From: Ornithobacterium rhinotracheale
GTDB taxonomy: Bacteria; Bacteroidota; Bacteroidia; Flavobacteriales; Weeksellaceae
Reading direction: 5' to 3'
Assembly (NCBI RefSeq): GCF_004088395.1
Contig: NZ_CP035107.1
Coordinates: 1,937,001 to 2,001,000, forward strand
Length of the DNA: 64,000 bases
Of the stretch, positions 1-9,088 are shown one piece after another (the first letter of the stretch is position 1; every line of letters begins with the position of its first letter). The notes beneath the pieces were generated by a model. The model was not told where the DNA came from. It did no database searches and saw nothing but the letters and a program-made list of their open reading frames with translations. A program made the position numbers and the translations under genes.

Positions 1-278
1 GCAAAAATATCTTCCATATTCATGCCTCCGCCAAATCCTCCGCCTGCGGCACCGCCCACGCCAGCATGACCAAACTGATCATAGCGAGCACGCTTATTAT
101 CGTCGCTTAGGACTTCGTAGGCTTCTGCAGCTTCTTTAAATTTCTCTTCGGCTTCTTTGTCGCCTGGATTTCTATCTGGGTGATATTTTAATGCTACTTT
201 GCGGTATGCTTTTTTTATTTCAATAGTTGTTGATGTCTTAGTAACGCCTAAGACCTCATAGTAATCTCTTTTAGACAT
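1..278 (-). CDS. dnaJ: Chaperone DnaJ, N-terminal part (runs off the window)
   Basis: Hsp40 co-chaperone that hands unfolded protein to DnaK and stimulates its ATPase. The 92 visible residues hold a complete J domain: it starts [12 protein letters not shown], has helix [11 protein letters not shown] and the HPD tripeptide at residues 33-35, and then enters the Gly/Phe-rich linker (GGGFGGGMN) where the window ends. The zinc-finger and C-terminal domains lie outside. It follows grpE by about 20 bases on the same strand, the common grpE-dnaJ order, so one transcript is likely. Confidence 0.95.
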   Translation of the reverse strand, partial: MSKRDYYEVLGVTKTSTTIEIKKAYRKVALKYHPDRNPGDKEAEEKFKEAAEAYEVLSDDNKRARYDQFGHAGVGGAAGGGFGGGMNMEDIF

Positions 279-298
279 AATATCTTATTTCTCGCTTC

Positions 299-847
299 TT
301 ATTTTCCTACCACTACTTTTGGATATCTAATCACTTTGTCGCCCAAGGTATAACCCGTAGACACTACATCTACCAATTTACCTTTTAGGCTATCGTCTGG
401 CGCAGGAATCTGCGTAATAGCTTCATGCTTGTCTGCATCAAACTCGTCGCCTGCTTTCACATCCATTGCCTTTAGGTGTTTTTTGCTTAAAACTTCTCTC
501 AACTTATTTTGAATCAGTTGCACGCCTTCCACTAATTGTGTATCCTCTGATTTTTCAATCTCTTTCATAGCTCTTTCAAAATCATCTAACACAGGAAGAA
601 GGTCTAAAAGCAATTTCTCATTAGCCAATAAGACAAAGTCTTCTTTCTCCTTGCGAGAGCGTTTTTTATAGTTTTCGAACTCGGCATACAAGCGCATAAA
701 TTTATCTTTCTCTTCCTGCAAAGCAACTTTTAGTTCCTCTTGCAAATCCTTTGCTGTAGTTTCTTGAGCATCTACAGATTCGTTATTCTCAGCGTTTTGT
801 ATATCTTCTGCACCTTGTTCCGGCGTTAATTTTTCTTCTTCGTTCAT
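299..847 (-). CDS. grpE: Nucleotide exchange factor GrpE
   Basis: Releases ADP from DnaK. From the chosen Met (MNEEEKLTPEQ) the protein is 182 residues: an acidic disordered start, a long charged coiled coil (about residues 35-75, with the family stretch RLYAEFENYKKRSRKE), then the four-helix and beta-wing part ending GYTLGDKVIRYPKVVVGK, a good GrpE C-terminus. An upstream in-frame Met at 904 would add a basic 19-residue extension unlike GrpE, so I prefer 847. A TATTTTTG box lies at 933-940 and would transcribe either form. It precedes dnaJ. Confidence 0.95.
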   Translation of the reverse strand: MNEEEKLTPEQGAEDIQNAENNESVDAQETTAKDLQEELKVALQEEKDKFMRLYAEFENYKKRSRKEKEDFVLLANEKLLLDLLPVLDDFERAMKEIEKSEDTQLVEGVQLIQNKLREVLSKKHLKAMDVKAGDEFDADKHEAITQIPAPDDSLKGKLVDVVSTGYTLGDKVIRYPKVVVGK

Positions 848-932
848 AAACTTATGTTTGTTTAGCTTTTGACAAATTTTTTGCCAAGTCTTATTTAGTG
901 ACATTCTGGCAGATTTACATTAATTTTCGAGG

Positions 933-940
933 CAAAAATA
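933..940 (-). promoter_or_regulatory. Putative -7 box of grpE-dnaJ
   Basis: Minus-strand TATTTTTG fits the Bacteroidota TAnnTTTG -7 element. No convincing TTTG -33 partner is visible. Predicted start near 926, upstream of both candidate GrpE start codons. Confidence 0.45.
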
Positions 941-1010
941 AGCCTAAAATCCTGAATTTTTGTATTTTTAAGCCATTAATCTTATTTGATTTAGCATTTA
1001 AGCTAATTTT

Positions 1011-1041
1011 TTTGTGATATGCCTACATTTATTTAGTTTTG
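1011..1041 (+). promoter_or_regulatory. Bacteroidota-type promoter of the S46 peptidase
   Basis: TTTG at 1011-1014, a 19-base spacer, then TAGTTTTG at 1034-1041: a full -33/-7 pair. Transcription would start near 1048, which places the 1074 ATG, and not the upstream in-frame ATG at 1014, inside the transcript. Confidence 0.6.
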
Positions 1042-1073
1042 TTGACTTAAACGATTTAATAATTTCAAAAAAT

Positions 1074-3230
1074 ATGAAAAAATCTATTTTTAGTATCGCA
1101 ACGCTCTTAATCGGGAGCCTTGCTTGGGCCGACGAAGGTATGTGGCTCATGACATTTATTGAAAGACTGAAGTATACTGATTGGCAAAAAGAGGGGTTGC
1201 ACCTTACGCCAGAAGAGATTTACAGCGTGAACAATGCAAGTTTGAAGGATGCTGTAGTGAGCTTCAATGGTTATTGTACTGGTGAATTGGTTTCCGAAAA
1301 AGGTTTGATTTTCACCAATCACCACTGCGGATACGAAACAATTGCAGAGCTTTCTACTCCAGAGAACGATTATTTAAACAATGGTTTCTGGGCAAAATCT
1401 CACGAAGAGGAATTGAAGCCTGAAAGTCTCTATGTTCGTTTCCTTGTACGCATGGGCGATGCTACCGATAGAATTTTGAAAAAATTAAATCCAAACATGT
1501 CTGAAGATGAGCGTCAAGCTGTGATTAAAGCAGAGTTTAAAGCCATCGATAATGAAAATAATGAAAACGGAAAATATATCGTAGAAACTAAATCTTTCTT
1601 CGGAGGAAATGAATTCTACTATTTCGTGTATCAAGACTATACCGATGTTCGTTTAGTGGGAACGCCGCCACAATCTATTGGTAAATTCGGAGGAACTACA
1701 GACAACTGGGAGTGGCCTCGCCACACAGGGGACTTTTCTATCTTTAGAGTTTATGGTGACAAAGACGGAAATCCTGCGCCTTATTCAAAAGACAATGTAC
1801 CTTTAAAACCAAAACACTCTTTACCTATTAAACTTTCTGGCGTTCAGCCAAATGATTTTGCGATGACGATTGGGTATCCTGGTAGCACTCAGCGTTATAT
1901 GACTTCGTATGGTATTGAGCAAGCTCTTGACATCGAATTCCCTGCTTGGATCGAAGCGGCTGGAGCAGCAAGAAATGCGATAAAAGAAAACATGGATAGA
2001 GATAGAAAAATCGCGATTGATTATGCTTCTAAATACGCTAGTATTGACAACTACTGGAAGAACAGGATAGGTATGAGCGAGGCTTTGAAAAAACTAAACA
2101 CCAAAGGCAAAAAAATTGAAATTGAAAAGAATTTCACTAACTGGGTAAACCAAACACCTGAACGCAAAGCCAAATATGGTAAAGTTCTAGAAAACATTAA
2201 ATATACTTACGAAAACGGAAACGAATTTGTAAAAAACAGCACCTATCTAGTTCGCGGAATTTTGCAAGGTAGTGGGGCACTTAGAAAAGCTTATGAGTTT
2301 GGGCAATTATTCGATTTCTACAATCAACAATCGCCCGAAAACAAAGAGCGTATTCTTGAAAAATTAGAACAAAATCTAAAAGAAGAGTTCTCTACTTATA
2401 ACGAAAAAACGGAGGAAGACATTCTTGCTGCAACACTTAAAGTCTATGTAGACAATGTTTCTAGCAAATATGTTCCTGCTTTTCTAGTTGATATTAAGAA
2501 AGATTACAATAATGACTTTAAAGCTTATGCTGTAAACTTGTTTAATCAATCTGCATTCACCAGCCCATCTAATATCATTAGCTTCTTTAAAAATGCAAAA
2601 CCTACAGATGTGGCAAACGACCCACTGTATATGCTTGCAGAAGGCATATACAATGCTTACAGAAATGTCCCTGCAGAACAAAAAGAGCTTAAAGATATTT
2701 ATGCTAAAAACTATCGTTTGTTCCTTGAAGGATTAATGGCATCTCAGCCAAACAAAGCCTTTTATCCAGATGCCAACTTCACCATGCGATTGAGCACAGG
2801 AAAAGTAATCGGATTGCCAGAAAACCCAAAACGCCCAAGCGATGTGAAAAGCAATTACTACACTACGCTAAAAGGCTTGATGCGCAAATATTTACCAAAA
2901 GACGAAGAGTGGGATATTCCTACACAACTCATCAAACTACACAACACAGATGACTTTGGAGAATATGCCAACCCAGACGGCTCTATACCAGTTGCCTTCT
3001 TAACAGATAACGACATCACAGGAGGAAACTCTGGATCACCAGTAATCAGCGGAAATGGAGAACTCATCGGTATTGCATTCGACGGGAACTGGGAAGCAAT
3101 GAGTGGTGACATTGAATACGAAGAAAAATTACAAAGAACCATCGTGGTAGACATCCGCTATGTATTATTTGTGATTGACAAATTCGCAGGAGCTAAAAAC
3201 CTCATCCAAGAAATGAAATTGGTGAGATAA
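1074..3230 (+). CDS. S46 family dipeptidyl peptidase, DPP7-like
   Basis: Periplasmic serine exopeptidase that removes dipeptides from oligopeptides, feeding amino-acid use in Bacteroidota. From the chosen start it has 718 residues with a signal peptide (MKKSIFSIATLLIGSLAWA). Chymotrypsin-like elements are visible: TNHHCGY with the catalytic His at about 84, the GGTTDNWEWPRHTGDF block, and GGNSGSPV with the nucleophile Ser653. Residue 671, 18 after the Ser, is Gly in FDGNWEAMSGD; in P. gingivalis enzymes this site is Gly in DPP7 (hydrophobic P1) and Arg in DPP11 (Asp/Glu P1), so a DPP7-type preference is inferred. The upstream Met at 1014 precedes the promoter and was not used. Confidence 0.93.
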   Translation: MKKSIFSIATLLIGSLAWADEGMWLMTFIERLKYTDWQKEGLHLTPEEIYSVNNASLKDAVVSFNGYCTGELVSEKGLIFTNHHCGYETIAELSTPENDYLNNGFWAKSHEEELKPESLYVRFLVRMGDATDRILKKLNPNMSEDERQAVIKAEFKAIDNENNENGKYIVETKSFFGGNEFYYFVYQDYTDVRLVGTPPQSIGKFGGTTDNWEWPRHTGDFSIFRVYGDKDGNPAPYSKDNVPLKPKHSLPIKLSGVQPNDFAMTIGYPGSTQRYMTSYGIEQALDIEFPAWIEAAGAARNAIKENMDRDRKIAIDYASKYASIDNYWKNRIGMSEALKKLNTKGKKIEIEKNFTNWVNQTPERKAKYGKVLENIKYTYENGNEFVKNSTYLVRGILQGSGALRKAYEFGQLFDFYNQQSPENKERILEKLEQNLKEEFSTYNEKTEEDILAATLKVYVDNVSSKYVPAFLVDIKKDYNNDFKAYAVNLFNQSAFTSPSNIISFFKNAKPTDVANDPLYMLAEGIYNAYRNVPAEQKELKDIYAKNYRLFLEGLMASQPNKAFYPDANFTMRLSTGKVIGLPENPKRPSDVKSNYYTTLKGLMRKYLPKDEEWDIPTQLIKLHNTDDFGEYANPDGSIPVAFLTDNDITGGNSGSPVISGNGELIGIAFDGNWEAMSGDIEYEEKLQRTIVVDIRYVLFVIDKFAGAKNLIQEMKLVR

Positions 3231-3253
3231 ATACATAAAAATCATATTTTTAC

Positions 3254-3294
3254 AAAATAGACGATCTTAGTTTTAAGGTTGTCTATTTTTTTTG
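3254..3294 (+). terminator. Rho-independent terminator after the S46 peptidase
   Basis: AAAATAGAC (3254-3262) pairs with GTCTATTTT; inner bases extend the stem to about 15 bp with G-U pairs, and an eight-T tract follows. Confidence 0.75.
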
Positions 3295-3328
3295 ACTAAA
3301 GAAATGCACAAAAATATTTAAAAAAATA

Positions 3329-3358
3329 TTGCTGAATTAAAAATAAATAGTATATTTG
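3329..3358 (+). promoter_or_regulatory. Promoter of tRNA-Leu
   Basis: TTG (3329-3331), 19-base spacer, TATATTTG (3351-3358). The initiator tRNA at 55.7 kb has the same TATATTTGCAGTCC sequence just before its 5' end, so the two tRNA promoters look alike. Confidence 0.6.
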
Positions 3359-3370
3359 CAGTCCGTTTCA

Positions 3371-3454
3371 GCCCGAGTGGCGGAACTGGTAGACGCGCTG
3401 GATTCAAAATCCAGTGGTAGCAATACCGTGCCGGTTCGATTCCGGCCTTGGGTA
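3371..3454 (+). tRNA. tRNA-Leu (anticodon CAA)
   Basis: Acceptor stem GCCCGAG pairs with CTTGGGT, discriminator A at 3454. Anticodon stem CTGGA/TCCAG carries the loop TTCAAAA, anticodon CAA at 3405-3407, reading UUG. A long variable arm (GTGGTAGCAATACCG region) and T arm CCGGTTCGATTCCGG fit a class II tRNA. The 3' CCA is not encoded. It is the last chromosomal gene before the restriction island. Confidence 0.96.
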
Positions 3455-3456
3455 CA

Positions 3457-3500
3457 GAAAAGCCTCTTAATCTTTTGATTTTGAGGCTTTTTGTTTTTTT
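3457..3500 (+). terminator. Terminator after tRNA-Leu
   Basis: GAAAAGCCTC (3457-3466) and GAGGCTTTTT (3483-3492) form a strong hairpin followed by a T-rich tract. From here to 3613 I see only AT-rich sequence, with no obvious copy of the tRNA 3' end. Confidence 0.8.
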
Positions 3501-3613
3501 TTGAAAGTGGCTGTTTTTTTTTAGTTACATTTAAACATATCTAAGTTTGTTGAAATTTTCGAGGTAATAATCGGAGATTTTCGAAAATAATTTACAATTA
3601 TTTCCATTCCCAC

Positions 3614-6600
3614 TTATATCTTCCCACCCACCCCCTTAAATTTCTCGATAAATGCGGCGATTTTCTGAAATACCGTCTTTTTCTTGGCTAAATATTTCGG
3701 ATTGAGCGGACTCATTTTTGGTAGCGTTTCATTTAAGTCGGTGCCGTTTTCGCTGGCATAGCCGCGTTTTAAGGCGTTTTGAATGTAGCGCTGCGCCTGT
3801 GGCTGATTTAGCTTTTCTTCTTCAATCAGCTTAGCGGCTTCCTGCTTTTGTACGGCTTGGGCATAGGTATAAAACGCCTCAATAATGTCTGCTTTATGCT
3901 CAAACTGATTTAAATCCGCTTGCTGGATAAAATCCACCACCAGCCCCTCTTTGGCACGGTTGCCAACGCTGGCACGGATGGTTCGGGTGATTTCTGCAAT
4001 GAGTGCTTCTTTGTCATTCGACTTCTTATAATATTGTAGCGTTAATTCCAAAATATAATCCAGATCGATCTCTTGGGATTTTAGTAAATCCACCTCAAAA
4101 ACCACATCGTCCCAACTAATTTGCGTCTCTTCTTGGGATTTGCCTTCTCGCTCATTTCTAAACCAATCACGGATATCGTTATAAACAGATCGGTAATCTT
4201 GCGCCATGCGTTCAGGCAGCATAGGCGTATTTTCCATTGCTTGCACATCGGCATCGGTTAAGGAATAGATTTCTTTAAATTGTGCAATGGCTTCGGGGTT
4301 TTCTTTATCAAGAGCGTGGAAGGCTTTTAATTGCTCAAATTCATCATAATTTTGTAAGATATTTTCTATTTTTAAATATTCCCCGAATAATTTCACGAAT
4401 GCTTTTTTATCGGATTCTGTTTCGATTTTCTCAGGACTTGGGAAATTTTGATTGAGTTCTTGCACAATCTCTTGATAGCCTCTGCTGGCTTGCCCCGTTG
4501 CTACGTCTTTAAAGCCCTCTAAATATTCTTGATAGCTCTTTTCCAGCACCACATTTCTGGTATTTTTATCGCCAAAAAGGGTAATCGCATCAATCGTGGC
4601 TTGTTCTAAATCACGGAAAGTAACGATATTGCCAAATGTCTTGGTGCTATCAAAAATGCGGTTGGTGCGCGAATAGGCTTGAATCAGCCCGTGATAACGC
4701 AAGTTTTTATCCACAAATAGGGTATTTAAAGCAGGGGCATCAAAGCCTGTGAGGAACATTCCCACCACAATCAGCAGATCAATTTCTTGATTTTTGACGC
4801 GTTTGGCAAGGTCGCGGTAGTAGTTTTGAAATTCCTTGCTCTCCACGCCGTAATTGGTTCGGAACATGGCGTTATAGTCGCTAATTGCGGCTTGTAAAAA
4901 CTCTTTGGCAGAGCTGTTCATTGCGGTGGGTGCAAAGTTTTCATCTTCAATATCGCCAACGGCATCTTGCTGCTCATTGGGGGTGAAAGAAAAAATGGTG
5001 GCAATTTTTAGTGGTTTTTCTGCCGTGCTTTGTAATTGTTTAAAAATCTCATAATAATGCTTGGCCGCCTCCACACTGCTCACGGCAAACATCGCATTAA
5101 AACCTTTGCTTGAGGGATTTAGGCGGTGGGTTTTCTGTTTGAAGTGTTGCAAAATATAGCTGGCAATTTCTTTTAAACGCTGTGGGTGCAAAAGGGCTTG
5201 CTTGTTTTCAAGGGCTGAGAGTTTTTCAAGATTTTGCTCTTGCTCTGCGGCTCTAAATTTAGGGCGGACATCGTTATAATCGACTTTAAATTTCAGCACT
5301 TTTTCATCACGAATGGCATCGGTGATGACATAAGAGTGTAATTCTCTGCCAAAGACGCTCCCTGTGGTTTCTGAGCCTAAGGCATTTTGCGCAAAAATAG
5401 GCGTACCAGTGAAACCAAACTGGCAGAATTTTTTAAATTTCTTTTTAAGATTTTTCTGTGCTTCACCAAACTGTGAGCGGTGGCATTCATCAAAAATAAA
5501 CACCACAGGCTGCCCGTAAATCGGCAATCTGTCTTCTGATTTCATCAGATTGTTGAGCTTTTGAATGGTGGTGACGATGATTTTATTATCATCTTTTTCA
5601 ATATTGCGTTTTAAGCCAGCGGTACTGTCGGAGCCATTGACGCTATCAGGTGAAAAACGCTGATATTCCTTCATGGTTTGATAGTCCAAATCTTTTCTAT
5701 CCACCACAAAGAAAACTTTGCTAATAAAATCTAGTTCCGTAGCAAGGCGTGCCGCTTTAAAACTGGTGAGGGTTTTACCTGAACCTGTGGTGTGCCAAAT
5801 AAAACCGCCGCTTTCAGGCTTGCTCCAATTGTTACTTAGATGAGTGCTGCGGATTTTCCAAAGAATGCGTTCGGTAGCAGCAATCTGATAAGGTCGCATA
5901 ATCAGCAGCGTATTGCTGACATCAAAAACGGAATAATGCAAAAGCACATTGAGCAGGGTATTTTTTTGGAAAAAAGTGGCGGTGAAATCTTTGAGATCTT
6001 TGATTGGCATGTTATCCGATCTTGCCCAATTCATCGTGAAATCAAAGCTGTTTTTATCGCGCTTGGTAGTGTTGGCAAAATAGCGTGTATCCGTGCCGTT
6101 TGAAATGACGAAAATCTGCAAATATTTAAATAGGGAATTTTCTGTATTAAAGCTCTCTTTACTGTAACGATGCACTTGGTTGAATGCTTCGCGAATCGCC
6201 ACCCCGCGTTTTTTCAGCTCAATTTGCACCAGTGGGAGGCCATTGACTAGCACCGTCACATCATAGCGATTAGCGTGCGTGCCAGTTTGCTCAAACTGCT
6301 GAATCACCTGCAAGCGGTTGCGCTGAATGTTATTTTTATCAACAAGATAAATATTCTGGATTCGCCCATCATCAAACACGAAATCATAAATATAATCGTG
6401 GTGAATTTTGCGGGTTTTATCAATAAGGGTTTCAGCAGGCGGATCAAGATACTCCGCCACAAAACGCACCCATTCTTCATCACTGAAACGCACTTCATTC
6501 AGCCGCTGCAGTTGCTCACGCACATTCGCCAAAAGTTTTTCGGGTGTATTGAGATCCTTAAGACAGTCATCATCGTATAGTGCTTTTAAATCCGTAATGA

Positions 6601-6724
6601 ATTCGCGCTCCAAATCTGCCTCACTTTGGTAGTGGCTAGGCTGTTCGATTTTTTCGTATTCATCAAGAATGATGAATTGATTGGTTTCGGCGATGGGAAT
6701 AGTTTTTTGCATATCATTATCCAT
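3614..6724 (-). CDS. hsdR: Type I restriction endonuclease subunit R (type IC, EcoR124I-like)
   Basis: ATP-driven translocase and nuclease of a type I restriction complex. 1036 residues, close to EcoR124I HsdR. The PD-(D/E)XK site is D155, E169 and K171 (DVTVLVN and QIELKKRG), with the same 14-residue spacing as D151/E165/K167 of EcoR124I; starting four residues later (MQKTIPIAE, position 6712) would reproduce that numbering exactly. Helicase motifs: WHTTGSGKT (Walker A), FIFDECHRS (DECH box), FGFTGTP (III), QAYSRTNR (VI). The ATG at 6724 follows the prrC stop by one base (TAA-A-ATG); an in-frame ATG at 6751 would overlap prrC by 26 bases. Last gene of the hsdM-hsdS-prrC-hsdR operon. Confidence 0.95.
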   Translation of the reverse strand: MDNDMQKTIPIAETNQFIILDEYEKIEQPSHYQSEADLEREFITDLKALYDDDCLKDLNTPEKLLANVREQLQRLNEVRFSDEEWVRFVAEYLDPPAETLIDKTRKIHHDYIYDFVFDDGRIQNIYLVDKNNIQRNRLQVIQQFEQTGTHANRYDVTVLVNGLPLVQIELKKRGVAIREAFNQVHRYSKESFNTENSLFKYLQIFVISNGTDTRYFANTTKRDKNSFDFTMNWARSDNMPIKDLKDFTATFFQKNTLLNVLLHYSVFDVSNTLLIMRPYQIAATERILWKIRSTHLSNNWSKPESGGFIWHTTGSGKTLTSFKAARLATELDFISKVFFVVDRKDLDYQTMKEYQRFSPDSVNGSDSTAGLKRNIEKDDNKIIVTTIQKLNNLMKSEDRLPIYGQPVVFIFDECHRSQFGEAQKNLKKKFKKFCQFGFTGTPIFAQNALGSETTGSVFGRELHSYVITDAIRDEKVLKFKVDYNDVRPKFRAAEQEQNLEKLSALENKQALLHPQRLKEIASYILQHFKQKTHRLNPSSKGFNAMFAVSSVEAAKHYYEIFKQLQSTAEKPLKIATIFSFTPNEQQDAVGDIEDENFAPTAMNSSAKEFLQAAISDYNAMFRTNYGVESKEFQNYYRDLAKRVKNQEIDLLIVVGMFLTGFDAPALNTLFVDKNLRYHGLIQAYSRTNRIFDSTKTFGNIVTFRDLEQATIDAITLFGDKNTRNVVLEKSYQEYLEGFKDVATGQASRGYQEIVQELNQNFPSPEKIETESDKKAFVKLFGEYLKIENILQNYDEFEQLKAFHALDKENPEAIAQFKEIYSLTDADVQAMENTPMLPERMAQDYRSVYNDIRDWFRNEREGKSQEETQISWDDVVFEVDLLKSQEIDLDYILELTLQYYKKSNDKEALIAEITRTIRASVGNRAKEGLVVDFIQQADLNQFEHKADIIEAFYTYAQAVQKQEAAKLIEEEKLNQPQAQRYIQNALKRGYASENGTDLNETLPKMSPLNPKYLAKKKTVFQKIAAFIEKFKGVGGKI

Positions 6725-6725
6725 T

Positions 6726-7913
6726 TTATGATTTAAATTTATAAGTTTCATTAAGCAATTTAATTAAATTTCCTATAACAGCTTTATTACGTTCAATTAG
6801 CATTGATACCTCCTCAGTTGAATGCTGAGAATGACTAGAAAGATTAATAATTCTTGTTTCTGTAGGGTTAGAACCATCTGGATCTTTGGGTAATAATTCT
6901 CCCCATTTTTCATATCCCAAGAAGGTTGCTGTTTTTTCTAAAATATTTCTTAAGTAATTAAAATGATATTTCTGTAATTCATCATTACTTAATGCTCGTT
7001 CAATTTCAGATTTCAAAAAAAGATGAAAGGCAAAAGGAGAATCATTCTTTTGCTCTAATAATTCGTACCCTCCTGATTCATATTTTCTTAAAATATATCT
7101 TTTTGAACGATTTAATTCATTATATAATACATTATAAAATAGTGGATTATGAGTAGTGATGATAAATTTTAAATCTGATTCACTAGATTTAATTAGCTTA
7201 GCTATATCTATTGCCATTTCAATCAAATAATTTTCATCTAAGGAACTAACAGGGTCATCAATAAAAATATATTCCAATTCATTGAATTGATCTGTTTCCC
7301 TATCCGTGTGTTCTGGAATATTTAGTTGCTCTATCACAAGGTGTAATAACGAGTAAAACACACACCATATAAAGTTGCTTTCTTCACCCTTAGAAATTTT
7401 TATATTACTTAAATCTTCTTCCTCATCATTTCCACGTTCAAGGGAAAATGTTACTTCAGAATTAGCCTTAACTACTGAATTAGGATCTTGCGGATTTTTT
7501 AAATATTCTGCATTAAACTTAGGGGTTAATTTATCATTTGTATATCGTTGAAAATGAGAAATAATATTTTGATCCTGCCCTTGTTCTTGTAAGATCCAAT
7601 CTGTAAAGGAGTTTGGCTGTATTTTTAAAACTCTATTCTTATTCCCTTCTAAGTCATTGTCCCAATAAAACAAATCTTCAGTAAAGGCATTGTAGTAGAG
7701 AAACTTATGTCGGGTTAAGCTACTATCATCATCAGAACCTGTAGCAACAAGTTTTTTTAATTCCATTGATAAGCGAGTTTTACCTGTACCATTAAAAGCA
7801 TAAATTAACTGAACTTTAGGAACAGCTTTCTGCTCCTTTTTTGAATTTTGTGCCTTTTGAGTGACTATTGGCATCATAAGCTGCTGAGCAATATTATTTA
7901 GATTTTTTTCCAT
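6726..7913 (-). CDS. prrC: PrrC-type anticodon nuclease (tRNA-cleaving toxin of the restriction locus)
   Basis: Latent ribonuclease that, in E. coli, is held inactive by the type IC complex EcoprrI and cleaves the tRNA-Lys anticodon when phage T4 Stp disturbs restriction. 395 residues against 396 in E. coli PrrC. N-terminal ABC-type ATPase: Walker A AFNGTGKT (39-46), PrrC-specific [17 protein letters not shown] (71-87), signature SKGEESNF (174-181), Walker B IFIDDP with SSLD (216-225), switch His ITTH (252-255). The C-terminal nuclease triad is Arg322, Glu326 (RNILEK) and His361 (SSHS), matching R320/E324/H356 of E. coli. The region before the triad is two residues shorter than the E. coli anticodon-recognition peptide. 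It starts 8 bases after hsdS and abuts hsdR, the classical prr gene order. ATPase and triad look intact, so activity is likely but not shown. Confidence 0.93.
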   Translation of the reverse strand: MEKNLNNIAQQLMMPIVTQKAQNSKKEQKAVPKVQLIYAFNGTGKTRLSMELKKLVATGSDDDSSLTRHKFLYYNAFTEDLFYWDNDLEGNKNRVLKIQPNSFTDWILQEQGQDQNIISHFQRYTNDKLTPKFNAEYLKNPQDPNSVVKANSEVTFSLERGNDEEEDLSNIKISKGEESNFIWCVFYSLLHLVIEQLNIPEHTDRETDQFNELEYIFIDDPVSSLDENYLIEMAIDIAKLIKSSESDLKFIITTHNPLFYNVLYNELNRSKRYILRKYESGGYELLEQKNDSPFAFHLFLKSEIERALSNDELQKYHFNYLRNILEKTATFLGYEKWGELLPKDPDGSNPTETRIINLSSHSQHSTEEVSMLIERNKAVIGNLIKLLNETYKFKS

Positions 7914-7921
7914 AATTTACT

Positions 7922-9082
7922 TTACTTTAAATTATCAAACCCAAGTAATAAATCCCGATAATATTCATACTGCTTCTGCCGTAGGGCGATTTCTTTGGGC
8001 AAACCCTCTGAAATAGAATTGACCAAAGTATAAAATGTATCTAATATTTTTACAATTCGTTTTTGCTCTCCTTTTGGGAGAATAGGGATTTTTAAATTTT
8101 CAATTACACTATTATCTAATGTCGGAATTCCTGCTTTTCTAACTTTTGATTTTATCAAAAGTTCTATATTTTGCAAATAATAAAATAAAAACCTTTGGTT
8201 TACATTCTTATTATGTAAAAAACAAAAACACCCATCAGAAGACCAGAACTCTCTATCACTAAATCCTACTGTTCCTGCTGATGCTCCCACATTGATAATC
8301 ATAACAGAATTGGCTATTCTATTCCTCATATTATAATAACCTATCGGCTCTATTCCTCTGTGATATACAGGATAATTACCATTTTCTACTAAATCTCTTC
8401 TTGTTAATCTTCTTCCTCTTAATATCCTACATACCTCCCCCAGTGGTTTCCATTCCACTTCATCGCCAAAAGTGAGGAGTTTATCGCGGTAGTAGGTATA
8501 TTGTTTTTGGCGAGCGGTCAGCTCGGCGGTCAGCTCGGCGGTCAGCTCGGCGAAGGTGCCCAGCACCTTCGCTATTTGTTTTTGCACTGCCAGCGGGGGA
8601 ATGGGGATTTGGATTTTTCCTAATGCTGTTTGCGAAACATTCGGAACAGAACCCACCCCAGATAGTTTTAATACTTCACTCTGGAAATTATAATCCTTTA
8701 AATAATGTATCAAGTATTCCGCAGAACATTTTATATTTTTTAAAAGCACTAATTGCGGATTAATTGTTGCCTTTTCGGGCAATTCCGTAATGAGCGCCGT
8801 TTTCCCTACCGATGCTGTTTTGGTAAAAACAATATCCCCAACGTTTGCCATAATCTCGGGCGATTCTTCGTATTTATACCAAGAGATATAAGTGCATTTT
8901 TCAAAGGATAAGCCATCATCTGTAATATTAGAAGGGCTTAAAGAAATAGCTCCTTCTCCCTTTTCTACTAAATCCTTTCTGGTATACCCTCTAAATCCTA
9001 TTCTTCCTTTTATTTCGCACACCTCCCCCAGCGTTTTCCATTCCACGGGTGCGCCTTGTAGTAATTTTTCTAAATAGTTCAT
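7922..9082 (-). CDS. hsdS: Type I restriction specificity subunit S
   Basis: Sets the bipartite DNA recognition sequence. 386 residues in two homologous halves: each begins EWK.LGEVC (residues 14-22 and 210-218), holds one target-recognition domain (about 23-165 and 220-345), and ends in a helix with RQKQYxYYRDxLL (191-203 and near the C-terminus). The first of these helices contains AELT three times in a row (178-189), the TAEL-type repeat known from EcoR124 subunits, where copy number sets the spacer length. The recognition domains are clearly AT-richer than the conserved parts. Six bases separate it from hsdM. The target sequence cannot be read from the protein. Confidence 0.95.
   Translation of the reverse strand: MNYLEKLLQGAPVEWKTLGEVCEIKGRIGFRGYTRKDLVEKGEGAISLSPSNITDDGLSFEKCTYISWYKYEESPEIMANVGDIVFTKTASVGKTALITELPEKATINPQLVLLKNIKCSAEYLIHYLKDYNFQSEVLKLSGVGSVPNVSQTALGKIQIPIPPLAVQKQIAKVLGTFAELTAELTAELTARQKQYTYYRDKLLTFGDEVEWKPLGEVCRILRGRRLTRRDLVENGNYPVYHRGIEPIGYYNMRNRIANSVMIINVGASAGTVGFSDREFWSSDGCFCFLHNKNVNQRFLFYYLQNIELLIKSKVRKAGIPTLDNSVIENLKIPILPKGEQKRIVKILDTFYTLVNSISEGLPKEIALRQKQYEYYRDLLLGFDNLK
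8516..8551 (-). repeat. Three perfect 12-bp tandem units inside hsdS (AELT x3)
   Basis: On the coding strand GCCGAGCTGACC occurs three times without a mismatch (8551-8540, 8539-8528, 8527-8516). Being a multiple of three, gain or loss of a unit keeps the frame and lengthens or shortens the helix between the two recognition domains by four residues. Confidence 0.97.
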
Positions 9083-9088
9083 GGTTGT

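Noticed and set aside
6726-7913. Generic AAA ATPase or RloC-type nuclease
   Set aside because: RloC is about twice as long with a coiled-coil/zinc-hook insertion; this protein has PrrC length, PrrC-specific text and the slot between hsdS and hsdR.
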